A stretch of DNA of 64,000 nucleotides, taken from contig NZ_JAADZV010000010.1 of the NCBI RefSeq assembly GCF_010645075.1, positions 115,794 to 179,793 of the forward strand. Reading direction: 5' to 3'. The notes below the pieces were generated by a model. That model was not told the origin of the DNA. It searched no databases and saw only the letters and a list, made by a program, of their open reading frames with translations. Position numbers and translations under genes: made by a program. Below are positions 1 to 8,093 of this stretch, piece after piece. Origin of the DNA: Flavobacterium limi. Lineage in GTDB: Bacteria > Bacteroidota > Bacteroidia > Flavobacteriales > Flavobacteriaceae. Every line of letters begins with the position of its first letter. Position 1 is the first letter of the stretch.

Positions 1-622
1 CAGGCGGAGCATCGGCACGAACATGAAATAAAGGAGCAAAAGCATCAATTGTAGGCTGTTTTTCCGGAATTCCGTTTTCTCGTCTAATTTCAAAATGTGT
101 AATGCATTGACTGCTAAACGGAACTAATCCCGCAATTTTATTCGCATCAATTTTTTCTTTCTGAAGCCATTTTTTATCCAGTCCAGTCATTAATGTCAGA
201 TAAGCGCCTGCAGAGTGTCCTGAAACAAAAATTGAGGAAATATCGCCTCCGTAACCTGCAATGTTATTAAAAGCCCAGGCAATAGCCGCTGCTGCATCTT
301 CAATACATTTAGCGGCTTTTACTTTTGGGGATAATCTGTAATTAACCCCAATAATAGCAAAGCCTTTGTTTTTTAATGCTTCAGGGATTTCTTTGCTGCC
401 ACCGGTTAATCCGCCTCCGTGAAACCAGACTATCGTAGCGAAGCCCTTGGTGTTTTTTGGATAATAGATGTCTAAAACACATCTTTCATTAATATAAGAA
501 TCAGATTTATTGGTTGCTGCGTTGTAATATTGAATATTTTCTTTTACCTCATATTCTGACTTTTGAGCGAAAGATGAAAATCCAATAATAAACAAACCAA
601 TTAAAAGCACTATTTTCTTCAT
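1..622 (-). CDS. Exported alpha/beta hydrolase (esterase/lipase-like), C-terminus outside window
   Basis: This gene runs off the left edge, so only about the first 207 residues are visible. It begins MKKIVLLIGLFIIGFSSFAQ, a Sec signal peptide. An HGGG oxyanion-hole motif follows WF near residue 70, and the nucleophile-elbow motif GHSAG lies near residue 135. These are hallmarks of the hormone-sensitive-lipase/BD-FAE-like group of alpha/beta hydrolases that act on ester bonds. The His of the catalytic triad should lie in the missing part. The ATG is only 10 bp downstream of the stop of the GH3 gene on the same strand, so the two are probably co-transcribed. A role in deacylating plant or oligosaccharide substrates alongside the glucosidase is inferred from this neighbour only. 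Confidence 0.85.
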   Translation of the reverse strand, partial: MKKIVLLIGLFIIGFSSFAQKSEYEVKENIQYYNAATNKSDSYINERCVLDIYYPKNTKGFATIVWFHGGGLTGGSKEIPEALKNKGFAIIGVNYRLSPKVKAAKCIEDAAAAIAWAFNNIAGYGGDISSIFVSGHSAGAYLTLMTGLDKKWLQKEKIDANKIAGLVPFSSQCITHFEIRRENGIPEKQPTIDAFAPLFHVRADAPP

Positions 623-632
623 AATATAATTT

Positions 633-2897
633 TTATTCAATTTTAAAATCACCTTCTAAACCATTTTCTGCATGCGAAGCAATCCAGACTTTAAAATTAC
701 CCGGTTCTGTTTTTAGTTCCATTTTATCATTATAAAAAGCAAGGTCTGAAACAAGAATTGAAAAGTTTACCGTTTTAGATTCTTTAGGCTTTAATTCGAT
801 TTGTACAAAATCTTTGAGTTCCCTGACAGGTCTCACAATGCTTCCTGTAATATCACGAACGTATAATTGAACCGTTTCTGTTCCTGTATGGTTCCCTGTA
901 TTGGTAATAACAGCAGAAACGTTTAATTTTTCGCTGTTATTATTTTTTAGAACTGTTTTTTCGATTTTTAAATTTTCATAGGAGAAAGTGGTATAACTCA
1001 ATCCAAATCCAAAAGGAAACTGAGGTTCATAACCGACATCCAGATAGTGTGAATTATTACCTAAAGAACTTTGCCAGGCTTCAACAGGGATATCCTGAAT
1101 TGCTACAAAAGTTTGTGGGTCTGCAGGTCTTCCTGTATTTGGATGATTATAGTAGATAGGGATCTGACCTACTTCTTTTGGCCATGTTACAGGTAGTTTT
1201 CCCGATGGATTTACAATTCCCAATAAAATATCTGAAATTGCAGGACCAGCCATTGTCCCCGGATGCCAGGCCATAATAACAGCATGTGTTTTTGATAAAA
1301 CAGCTCCCAAAGTAATTGGCCTTCCCGCCATTACGATTAATACAATTGGTTTTCCTGTTTTTTGTAATTCAGCTATTAATTTTTCCTGTAAACCAGGTAA
1401 GTTAATGTTGGCTCGGGAATGTGCTTCGCCAGAAAGAATCGCTTCTTCACCTCCAAAAAATAAAATAATATCTGATTTTTTAGCTGCTTCTATTGCCGAT
1501 GCAAATCCTTCTTCTGATAACGATCGGCTGTGGGAAAGCGCTGAAGCATAAAATACATTATCGTTTCCAAAACTATTTTGTAATGCTTTCAGCGGAGTTT
1601 GAGAATCTTGTTTGTTGCCGTCAAAAATCCATGTTCCCAATTGTTCTCTTGGAGCATCAGCCAATGGGCCAATCACCGCTATTTTTTGATTGGATTTCAA
1701 AGGCAAAATCTGATTTTCATTTTTTAATAAAACACAGCTTTTACTAGCTGCATTTCTGGCAGTTTGTAAAGCATCAGCGTTTAGTAATGAAAATTTTTCA
1801 CGGTCTTTAAAATATGGGTTTTCAAAAACTCCGGCTCTGAATTTTATTCTCAAAATGTTACGTACCATTTCGTCTAATTGCTTTTCAGAAATTTTCTTTT
1901 CAGCAATCAGTGTTTTTAAATGATTGGCATAAGATAAACTGGTCATTTCCATATCAAGTCCGGCTGATGCAGATTTAAATGCAGCATCTTTTTCATCAGA
2001 AGCAAAACCGTGAGCAATCATTTCGGTTACTGAATTCCAGTCACTCACAACAAAACCGTCATATTTCCATTCTTCACGTAAAATTTTTTTAAGCAAAAAA
2101 CTGTTTCCTGAAGCCGGAATTCCGTTGAGGTCATTAAAAGAACTCATAAAAGTTGCTGCTCCGGATTTTGCTGCAGCTTCAAAAGGTTTTAAATAGATGT
2201 TGCGGAGTAATGATTCTGACATACTCACAGTATTATAATCTCTTCCTCCTTCTGCAGCGCCGTAAGCAGCAAAATGTTTCGCACAGGCTAAGATCTGCCC
2301 GGGAACAGAAGGGTCATTGCCCTGAAATCCATTAATATATGCTGTTCCTAATCTTGATGCCAGCAGGGGATCTTCACCCGGAGATTCTGCTATTCTTCCC
2401 CAGCGTGCATCCCTGGTAATATCAACCATTGGTGCATATGTCCAGTTGATGCATCTTGAATAGGATTCATTAGCTGCAATTTTTGATGTTTTTTCAACTA
2501 ATTCCATGTCCCAAGATGCAGCTAATCCTAACGGAATTGGGAAAATAGTTTTGTAACCGTGAATAACATCCCGGCCAAACAATAGCGGAATGTGAGTTGG
2601 GCTTTCTTCTACTGCAATTTTTTGTATTTGAAGAACAAGATCAGGATCAGTCAGATTTAAAATGGCGCCAACTAATCCCATTCGTACTTCTTTTTTAAGT
2701 TCGTCAGACAATCCTTTGCTGCGACTGGAAGTTCCTTTTAAGCATGCCTGGCCGATTTTTTGTTCTAAAGTCATGCTTTTTATAACCTTGTCTATCTTTT
2801 TTTCAATATTTAAATCTGATTTTTGGCTGTATGATATTGAACTTATCAATAGAAAAAATAATAAACGATAAAATAATCTTGTGGTTAATGTTTTCAA
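633..2897 (-). CDS. bglX: Glycoside hydrolase family 3 beta-glucosidase (BglX-type), exported
   Basis: The product is a family 3 beta-glucosidase/xylosidase that releases terminal sugars from oligosaccharides in the periplasm. After a signal peptide ending near SISYSQ comes the GH3 N-terminal barrel. It contains LFGRDVIHGY, KHFAAYGAAEGGRDYN and the nucleophile Asp in GFVVSDWNSV (about residue 286). The second domain contains GEEAILSGEAHSR. A C-terminal fibronectin-like domain contains YEPQFPFGFGLSYTTF. The reading frame is open back to an ATG at 2951. That ATG lies inside the loop of a terminator hairpin (2933-2959), so I prefer the TTG at 2897, which gives MKTLTTRLFYRLLFFLL, a normal signal peptide, and about 754 residues. 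The esterase-like gene follows 10 bp downstream. Confidence 0.93.
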   Translation of the reverse strand: MKTLTTRLFYRLLFFLLISSISYSQKSDLNIEKKIDKVIKSMTLEQKIGQACLKGTSSRSKGLSDELKKEVRMGLVGAILNLTDPDLVLQIQKIAVEESPTHIPLLFGRDVIHGYKTIFPIPLGLAASWDMELVEKTSKIAANESYSRCINWTYAPMVDITRDARWGRIAESPGEDPLLASRLGTAYINGFQGNDPSVPGQILACAKHFAAYGAAEGGRDYNTVSMSESLLRNIYLKPFEAAAKSGAATFMSSFNDLNGIPASGNSFLLKKILREEWKYDGFVVSDWNSVTEMIAHGFASDEKDAAFKSASAGLDMEMTSLSYANHLKTLIAEKKISEKQLDEMVRNILRIKFRAGVFENPYFKDREKFSLLNADALQTARNAASKSCVLLKNENQILPLKSNQKIAVIGPLADAPREQLGTWIFDGNKQDSQTPLKALQNSFGNDNVFYASALSHSRSLSEEGFASAIEAAKKSDIILFFGGEEAILSGEAHSRANINLPGLQEKLIAELQKTGKPIVLIVMAGRPITLGAVLSKTHAVIMAWHPGTMAGPAISDILLGIVNPSGKLPVTWPKEVGQIPIYYNHPNTGRPADPQTFVAIQDIPVEAWQSSLGNNSHYLDVGYEPQFPFGFGLSYTTFSYENLKIEKTVLKNNNSEKLNVSAVITNTGNHTGTETVQLYVRDITGSIVRPVRELKDFVQIELKPKESKTVNFSILVSDLAFYNDKMELKTEPGNFKVWIASHAENGLEGDFKIE

Positions 2898-2931
2898 GGT
2901 TAGTAGTTTTAAAAACTTAAATATATAAAAA

Positions 2932-2960
2932 AAGTCCAAAATGCTGAACATATTGGACTC
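2932..2960 (-). terminator. Intrinsic terminator after the PUR-family gene
   Basis: The arms AGTCCAA (2933-2939) and TTGGACT (2953-2959) form a short hairpin. On the minus strand it is followed by a T-rich run. It lies 30 bp past the stop of the DUF3276 gene and before the GH3 gene, so it probably ends the upstream transcript. The plus-strand side also has six T's, so it could work both ways. Confidence 0.6.
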
Positions 2961-2988
2961 GTACTTTTTTGAAAAGTTATATTATGGA

Positions 2989-3372
2989 CTAAATATCGTC
3001 AAAATCAATATCTGTAAAACTTGATCTTTGTTCTTCAGCTTTATCAGAACTATATTCTTTTTTAAAATCCTTTTGATGTCTTTCAGATATTACTTCTTCG
3101 CCTTTGTGGTTCAGAACATAAGAAGTCATTTCGTCTAAAATTTCAGCAAAAGAGCTAAAATCTTCCTTGTACAAATAGATTTTGTGTTTTTTAAAATGAA
3201 AAGAACCATCCTCTTCAGTAAATTTTTTGCTTTCAGTAATCGTGATATAATAATCGTCAGCTTTTGTAGCTCTCACATCAAAGAAATAAGTTCTTCTTCC
3301 TGCTCGTAATACTTTAGAAAAAATCTCTTCTTTTTCTAACATGTCGTTTTCTCTCATAATACGTTCTATCAT
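2989..3372 (-). CDS. PUR-family (DUF3276) nucleic-acid-binding protein
   Basis: This small protein belongs to the bacterial PUR-alpha-like family (DUF3276), common in Bacteroidota. Members fold like eukaryotic Pur-alpha and bind single-stranded DNA or RNA. Visible family features are EEIFSKVLRAGRRTYFFDVR near the N-terminus, YYITITESKKF, then HKIYLYKEDFSSFAEIL, and an acidic tail ending FTDIDFDDI. The frame is open to a TTG at 3393. I chose the ATG at 3372 (MIERIMREND); the ATG at 3357 (MRENDMLEKEE) is equally possible. The gene is transcribed alone, between an ABC exporter and the GH3 gene. The cellular role is not known from sequence. Confidence 0.85.
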   Translation of the reverse strand: MIERIMRENDMLEKEEIFSKVLRAGRRTYFFDVRATKADDYYITITESKKFTEEDGSFHFKKHKIYLYKEDFSSFAEILDEMTSYVLNHKGEEVISERHQKDFKKEYSSDKAEEQRSSFTDIDFDDI

Positions 3373-3424
3373 TTTGGAATTAATAGTAACCAAAAATCAT
3401 AAAAAAATATCTATTACGCAACAT

Positions 3425-5203
3425 TTAAAGTAATTCTTTTTCCGAAAGTTGTTTTAAATATAATGCTGAATAGTACCCTTCCTGATTTATTAATTGATTA
3501 TGAGAGCCTTGTTGTATAATTTTGCCATCTTCAAGAATGATAATTTTATCAGCATTTTTGGCTGATGAAACGCGATGGCTGACAATTATAGTTGTTTTGT
3601 CTAGACAAATTTCAAATAAATTATTCAAAATTGTTTCTTCGGTTTCCGTGTCAACAGCCGACAGACAATCATCAAAAAGTAAAATAGCAGGATTTTTAAT
3701 AATCGCTCTTGCAATAGATACACGCTGTTTTTGTCCACCTGAAAGTGTGATTCCTCTTTCACCTAAAATAGTATCATATTGTTTATTGAATGCGATGATA
3801 TTATCATGGACTACAGCACTTTTGGCAGCTGCAATCACTTCGTCATCTGTTGCATTCTGATTACCGAATTTGATATTGTTTTTAATGGTGTCGGAAAACA
3901 AAAAAGCATCCTGAGGTACAATTCCGATGTTGTTTCTAAGGTCATTTAAGTTTAAAGTGCTGATTTCATTTTCATCAATTGTAATTTTTCCTTCGGTAAC
4001 ATCGTATAAACGTGAAATTAAAGATAATATAGTTGATTTTCCTGATCCTGTTTTTCCTAAAATAGCCAGCGTTTCACCTTTTTTGACAGTGAAAGTGACA
4101 TTTTTTAAAGCTTCAATATTGGTGTCCTCATAAGTAAAACTTACATTTTCAAAAGCAATTGAACCCTGAATATCGGATGAATTGAGGTTGGTATTTTTGA
4201 TCTCAGGTTCAATTTTTAAAAATTCATTTAAACGTTTTTGAGAAGCTTCGGCCTCCTGAACCATTGATGAAACCCAGCCTAAGGAAGCAACAGGCCAGGT
4301 AAGCATATTGACGTATAAAATAAATTCGGCAATGGTTCCGATATTTGGGATGCTTCCGTTGATATACATAACGCCTCCAAAATAGATTACAACCAGATTA
4401 CTGATTCCGATAAGGGCAATCATCAAAGGGCCAAACAGCGATTGAACTCTCGCCAGGCTTAAACTTTTGCTTTTGCTTTCGTCAGACAAGGCAATCATGT
4501 TGTTCTGGTGCTGATTTTCCAACGAATAAGCCTTGATAACTCTGATTCCTGAAAATATTTCCTGGGTAAAACTGGAAACTTTCGATAGGTATTGTTGGAA
4601 GGTAGTACTGCGTTTATTGATTTCAGAACTCAGCTTAAAAATACAATACGACAAAACAGGCAAGGGTAACAGTGTATACAAGGTTAATAGCGGAGAAACA
4701 TTATACATATATATGATAACGATTGCAAAACGTATAAATGTATTGATCGTGTACATTACTGCAGGGCCAACATACATACGTACCTTTGAAACATCTTCAC
4801 TAATACGGTTCATTAAATCTCCTGTTCGGTTTTGTTTGTAGAAATTCTGGGAAAGATTCTGATATTGACTAAAAACCTCATTTTTTAAATCAAATTCAAT
4901 ATGACGCGACATTACAATCAAAGTCTGCCGCATTAAAAAGGTTAAAAATCCGGCAATAATTGCACTGCCTATGATTAACAGTACGTTATGAACTAAGTCC
5001 TGTTTGTAATATCCAACAATTATCGAAGACTTTTGATCTGCATCAGATAATTTTAAAAATTTTTCAATAGTATCAAAAGACTGGCTTACCAGTTTCGGAG
5101 TAAATAAGAAAAATATTTGTGCGATTATGGTGATTAAAATTCCAAAAGAAAAACTGTATTTGTACTTAATGAAATATTTGTTTAAATAGCTTAATTCTTT
5201 CAT
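3425..5203 (-). CDS. ABC transporter, fused permease and ATPase (MsbA/MdlA-like exporter)
   Basis: This is a 592-residue half-transporter of the exporter type. The first ~320 residues hold about six membrane segments, and the rest is the ATPase domain. Visible motifs are Walker A GKTGSGKST (about residue 381), Q-loop IVPQDAFLF, signature LSGGQKQR (about 482), Walker B AILLFDD (about 503), D-loop SAVD and the switch His in IVSHR. The residue after the Walker B aspartate is Asp, not the usual catalytic Glu. This is the pattern of the degenerate half of heterodimeric exporters such as MdlA. No partner gene lies beside it. Substrate is unknown; lipid or drug export is typical of the family. Confidence 0.9.
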   Translation of the reverse strand: MKELSYLNKYFIKYKYSFSFGILITIIAQIFFLFTPKLVSQSFDTIEKFLKLSDADQKSSIIVGYYKQDLVHNVLLIIGSAIIAGFLTFLMRQTLIVMSRHIEFDLKNEVFSQYQNLSQNFYKQNRTGDLMNRISEDVSKVRMYVGPAVMYTINTFIRFAIVIIYMYNVSPLLTLYTLLPLPVLSYCIFKLSSEINKRSTTFQQYLSKVSSFTQEIFSGIRVIKAYSLENQHQNNMIALSDESKSKSLSLARVQSLFGPLMIALIGISNLVVIYFGGVMYINGSIPNIGTIAEFILYVNMLTWPVASLGWVSSMVQEAEASQKRLNEFLKIEPEIKNTNLNSSDIQGSIAFENVSFTYEDTNIEALKNVTFTVKKGETLAILGKTGSGKSTILSLISRLYDVTEGKITIDENEISTLNLNDLRNNIGIVPQDAFLFSDTIKNNIKFGNQNATDDEVIAAAKSAVVHDNIIAFNKQYDTILGERGITLSGGQKQRVSIARAIIKNPAILLFDDCLSAVDTETEETILNNLFEICLDKTTIIVSHRVSSAKNADKIIILEDGKIIQQGSHNQLINQEGYYSALYLKQLSEKELL

Positions 5204-5349
5204 TTTTTTAAGAAATGTAATGTTGAATTGATTTAAAATTTTGAATTATTATAAATTAAAAGCACAATAATTTACACTTTAATCAAAACAATTATATTGT
5301 AATATTATTAATTTAAAGTTTAAAAATTAGCACATGTGTATTTTTTATG

Positions 5350-5357
5350 TATGTTTG
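5350..5357 (+). promoter_or_regulatory. Bacteroidota -7 box (TATGTTTG) for the amino acid dehydrogenase
   Basis: TATGTTTG matches TAnnTTTG exactly and lies 49 bp before the ATG at 5407. No clear TTG -33 box is seen at the usual distance. The rest of the divergent gap 5204-5406 is AT-rich without other recognisable structure. Confidence 0.5.
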
Positions 5358-5406
5358 AGTTGTCTTTTTGACGAATTCATAATTTTAACTAAATAACATT
5401 AGCGCT

Positions 5407-6513
5407 ATGGATGCAACTTTCGCAACTGGAAAGGAACTTCAAAAAATGGATCCTGTTTTTGGTCAGTTATCTTTTAACGATCACGAACAAATTGTATTTT
5501 GCAATGACAAAGATACAGGTTTAAAAGCAATTATTGGTATTCATAATTCTGTTATGGGACCAGCTTTAGGAGGTACAAGAATGTGGAATTATGCTACTGA
5601 ATGGGAAGCTTTAAACGATGTTTTGCGTCTTTCAAGAGGTATGACTTATAAATCTGCCATTACCGGACTTAATATTGGTGGTGGAAAAGCAGTAATTATT
5701 GGTGATGCTAAAACGCAAAAGACGCCTGAACTGATGCGTAAGTTTGGGGAATTCGTTCATTCGCTAAGCGGAAGATATATTACAGCTGAAGATGTTGGAA
5801 TGGAAACAAAAGACATGGACACTGTCAGAGATGTTACGCCTTATGTTACCGGAATCTCTGAAGAAAGAGGCGGATCCGGAAATCCTTCGCCTGTTACAGC
5901 TTACGGGGTTTATTTGGGAATGAAAGCGGCAGCTAAAAGTCAGTTTGGCTCTGATGTTTTAGACGGTAAAAAGGTTTTAGTTCAGGGAATCGGACACGTG
6001 GGAGAAACTTTGGTTGAATATTTAACGAAAGAAGGCGCATTGGTTACGATTACTGATATCAACGAAGAGAAATTATATCAGGTTGCTCAAAAATATAACG
6101 CATCTATTTATACAGGAGAAGATTTGTATACTGCAGATGTTGACATTTATGCGCCATGTGCAATGGGAGCAACAATCAATGATGCTACGATAGAAAAAAT
6201 TAAGGCAAAAGTGATTGCGGGTGCCGCTAACAATCAATTAGCAGATGAAAACATTCACGGGGCAAGATTGCAGGAAAGAGGGATTTTATATGCTCCGGAT
6301 TTCTTAATCAATGCTGGTGGAATCATCAACGTTTATGCAGAATTAGCACATTATGGAAAAGCTGAGATCATGAGCAAGACCGAAAATATCTATAATACAA
6401 CTTTAGAAATTATCGATTTTGCAGTCAAAAATGGCTTAACTACACATAAAGCAGCACTTACAATTGCTCAGAATCGTATCGATCAGAGAAAAATCGAAAA
6501 CAGTAAAAAATAA
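5407..6513 (+). CDS. Leucine/Glu/Phe/Val dehydrogenase
   Basis: The product is an NAD-dependent amino acid dehydrogenase of the Glu/Leu/Phe/Val family, which deaminates branched-chain amino acids to 2-oxo acids. Its 368 residues match the leucine dehydrogenase size. The glycine-rich substrate segment MGPALGGTRMW (about 47-57) and the catalytic lysine region NIGGGKAVIIGD (about 89-100) are present. The Rossmann domain has VQGIGHVGETL (about 193). The gene is monocistronic, with its own promoter box and a strong terminator. It could feed leucine catabolism together with the HMG-CoA lyase 7 kb away; that link is inference from known pathways. Confidence 0.92.
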   Translation: MDATFATGKELQKMDPVFGQLSFNDHEQIVFCNDKDTGLKAIIGIHNSVMGPALGGTRMWNYATEWEALNDVLRLSRGMTYKSAITGLNIGGGKAVIIGDAKTQKTPELMRKFGEFVHSLSGRYITAEDVGMETKDMDTVRDVTPYVTGISEERGGSGNPSPVTAYGVYLGMKAAAKSQFGSDVLDGKKVLVQGIGHVGETLVEYLTKEGALVTITDINEEKLYQVAQKYNASIYTGEDLYTADVDIYAPCAMGATINDATIEKIKAKVIAGAANNQLADENIHGARLQERGILYAPDFLINAGGIINVYAELAHYGKAEIMSKTENIYNTTLEIIDFAVKNGLTTHKAALTIAQNRIDQRKIENSKK

Positions 6514-6541
6514 TTTAAAAACAATAGTTTTTAATCCTCTG

Positions 6542-6597
6542 TCTCAGTTTTAGTTTCAGTTTTTTTGCAGCTGTAACTAAAAACTGAGATTTTTTTA
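6542..6597 (+). terminator. Intrinsic terminator after the amino acid dehydrogenase
   Basis: The arms CTCAGTTTTAGTT (6543-6555) and AACTAAAAACTGAG (6575-6588) pair almost perfectly with a one-base bulge. They are followed by a run of seven T's. Confidence 0.8.
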
Positions 6598-6665
6598 TAT
6601 TGAAACGGAATTGATTTTACGTGACTTTTTATCGGATTAAATTTTAATATAATCTCTTTAATTCT

Positions 6666-6673
6666 TATTTTTG
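6666..6673 (+). promoter_or_regulatory. -7 box (TATTTTTG) for nusB-yajC
   Basis: TATTTTTG fits TAnnTTTG and lies 28 bp before the GTG start of nusB, downstream of the dehydrogenase terminator. No convincing -33 element is visible. Confidence 0.45.
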
Positions 6674-6701
6674 CAGACTAATTTTTAAAAGTTCTTACAA
6701 G

Positions 6702-7646
6702 GTGGTAAATAGAAGACACTTACGCGTTAAAGTCATGCAATCCATTTATGCAATGCATCAAAGCGGTTCTGATAATCTGGAAAAAGAAGAAAAATTTCTT
6801 TTTTACAGTATCGATAATATTCAGGATTTATATCTTATAATGCTTTCTTCATTGATTGAAATTTGCAAAAAAGAAGCTGTTTTTTTACATCTTTCAAGCA
6901 AAAAACATCTTGCAACTGCTGCAGAACGTAATCCGAACGAAAAATTTATCAAAAACAAAATTTTTCAGCTTCTTGCCGAAAGCAATTCACTCAGTATTGC
7001 CTTAGAAAATCGTAAAATCAATAACTGGTCTTTAAACGACGATTATATCATTTTGCTTTTGAATGATATTAAAGCCAGTGATTTGTATGCAAAATACATG
7101 AACAATAATGTGAATACATTTGAGGAAGACAGGCAGTTTGTAATTGATTTGTTTGAAAATGTTATTGTTCCGAATGAAAAGCTCTATGAATATCTGGAAG
7201 ACGATAAATTGACTTGGGTTGATGATATTCCGGTTGTAAATACACATATCGTAAAGCAGTTAAAAGCAATAAAAACAGAAGATCCGGACGATTTCAGAGT
7301 TCCGAAATTGTATAAAGATGTTGAAGATAGGGATTTTGCAAAAGATTTGTTCAGACGTACAGTTTTAAATGAAAAAGTTTTAGCAAAAGAGTACGATGAT
7401 AAAACGCCAAACTGGGACAGCGAAAGAATTGCAGAAATCGACACAATTATCCTTAAAATGGCAATTTGCGAGTTCTTGAAATTTCCTTCAATTCCGGTAA
7501 AAGTAACGCTGAACGAATATTTAGAAATTGCAAAAGAATATTCCACACCAAAAAGCAGTATTTTTATCAACGGAATTTTAGATAACCTTGTAAAAGAACT
7601 TACCGCTAATAAAAAGATGATTAAGGTTGGGAGAGGGTTGATGTAA
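6702..7646 (+). CDS. nusB: Transcription antitermination factor NusB (long Bacteroidota form)
   Basis: NusB binds boxA RNA with NusE/S10 and supports rRNA transcription. The start is GTG (MVNRRHLRVKVMQSIYAMHQSG), the conserved NusB N-terminus. The C-terminal half (about 205-305) carries the helical NusB fold, with ERIAEIDTIILKMAICEF, VTLNEYLEIAKEYS and FINGILDNL. At 314 residues it is about twice the length of the E. coli protein. The extra length is a helical insertion after the first ~30 residues, the usual arrangement in Bacteroidota. yajC follows 77 bp downstream. Confidence 0.92.
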   Translation: MVNRRHLRVKVMQSIYAMHQSGSDNLEKEEKFLFYSIDNIQDLYLIMLSSLIEICKKEAVFLHLSSKKHLATAAERNPNEKFIKNKIFQLLAESNSLSIALENRKINNWSLNDDYIILLLNDIKASDLYAKYMNNNVNTFEEDRQFVIDLFENVIVPNEKLYEYLEDDKLTWVDDIPVVNTHIVKQLKAIKTEDPDDFRVPKLYKDVEDRDFAKDLFRRTVLNEKVLAKEYDDKTPNWDSERIAEIDTIILKMAICEFLKFPSIPVKVTLNEYLEIAKEYSTPKSSIFINGILDNLVKELTANKKMIKVGRGLM

Positions 7647-7723
7647 TTTTAACAAATTCCAAAAAATCAATAACAATTCCAAAAAGAATATTTTAAATAT
7701 AAATCAAAAACAGAATTTAAATT

Positions 7724-8002
7724 ATGGGACAATTAACTCAATTTGCGCCATTTCTATTAATGTTTGTGGTAATCTATTTCTTTATGATCAGACCACAACA
7801 AAAAAGAGCAAAAAACGAAAAAGAATTTGAAAACAGCCTGAAAGTAGGTGACAAAATAGTAACAAAAAGTGGTTTTCACGGTAAAATTGCTGAGCTTGCA
7901 GAAACTACTGTTGTAATCGAAACTATGTCTGGAAAATTAAAATTAGAGCGTTCTGCAATTTCTATGGAAATGAGCGTTGCTTTGAATGCTAAGAAAGCTT
8001 AA
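7724..8002 (+). CDS. yajC: Preprotein translocase accessory subunit YajC
   Basis: YajC is a small single-pass inner-membrane protein that associates with SecDF-YidC. Its 92 residues show one N-terminal membrane helix (FAPFLLMFVVIYFFMIRPQQ), then the diagnostic RPQQKRAK. A small soluble domain follows, with VGDKIVTKSGFHGKI and VVIETMSGKLKLERSAI. It lies downstream of nusB on the same strand and is followed by a terminator shared with convergent pepT. Confidence 0.95.
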   Translation: MGQLTQFAPFLLMFVVIYFFMIRPQQKRAKNEKEFENSLKVGDKIVTKSGFHGKIAELAETTVVIETMSGKLKLERSAISMEMSVALNAKKA

Positions 8003-8029
8003 TTTTTTTAGAAATTCCAATAAAATAAG

Positions 8030-8077
8030 AAATCCCAAATTCCAATTTTAAAACTGGAGTTTGGGATTTTCTTTTTT
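8030..8077 (+). terminator. Bidirectional terminator between yajC and pepT
   Basis: AAATCCCAAA (8030-8039) pairs with TTTGGGATTT (8061-8070); the stem extends inward with two mismatches. A T-rich run follows on the plus strand and A's precede it, so it can serve both convergent genes. Confidence 0.75.
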
Positions 8078-8093
8078 ATAATTGTAAGCAATT

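Noticed and set aside
7184..7570. 128-codon minus-strand frame within nusB
   Set aside because: Shadow of nusB on the opposite strand with no family features.
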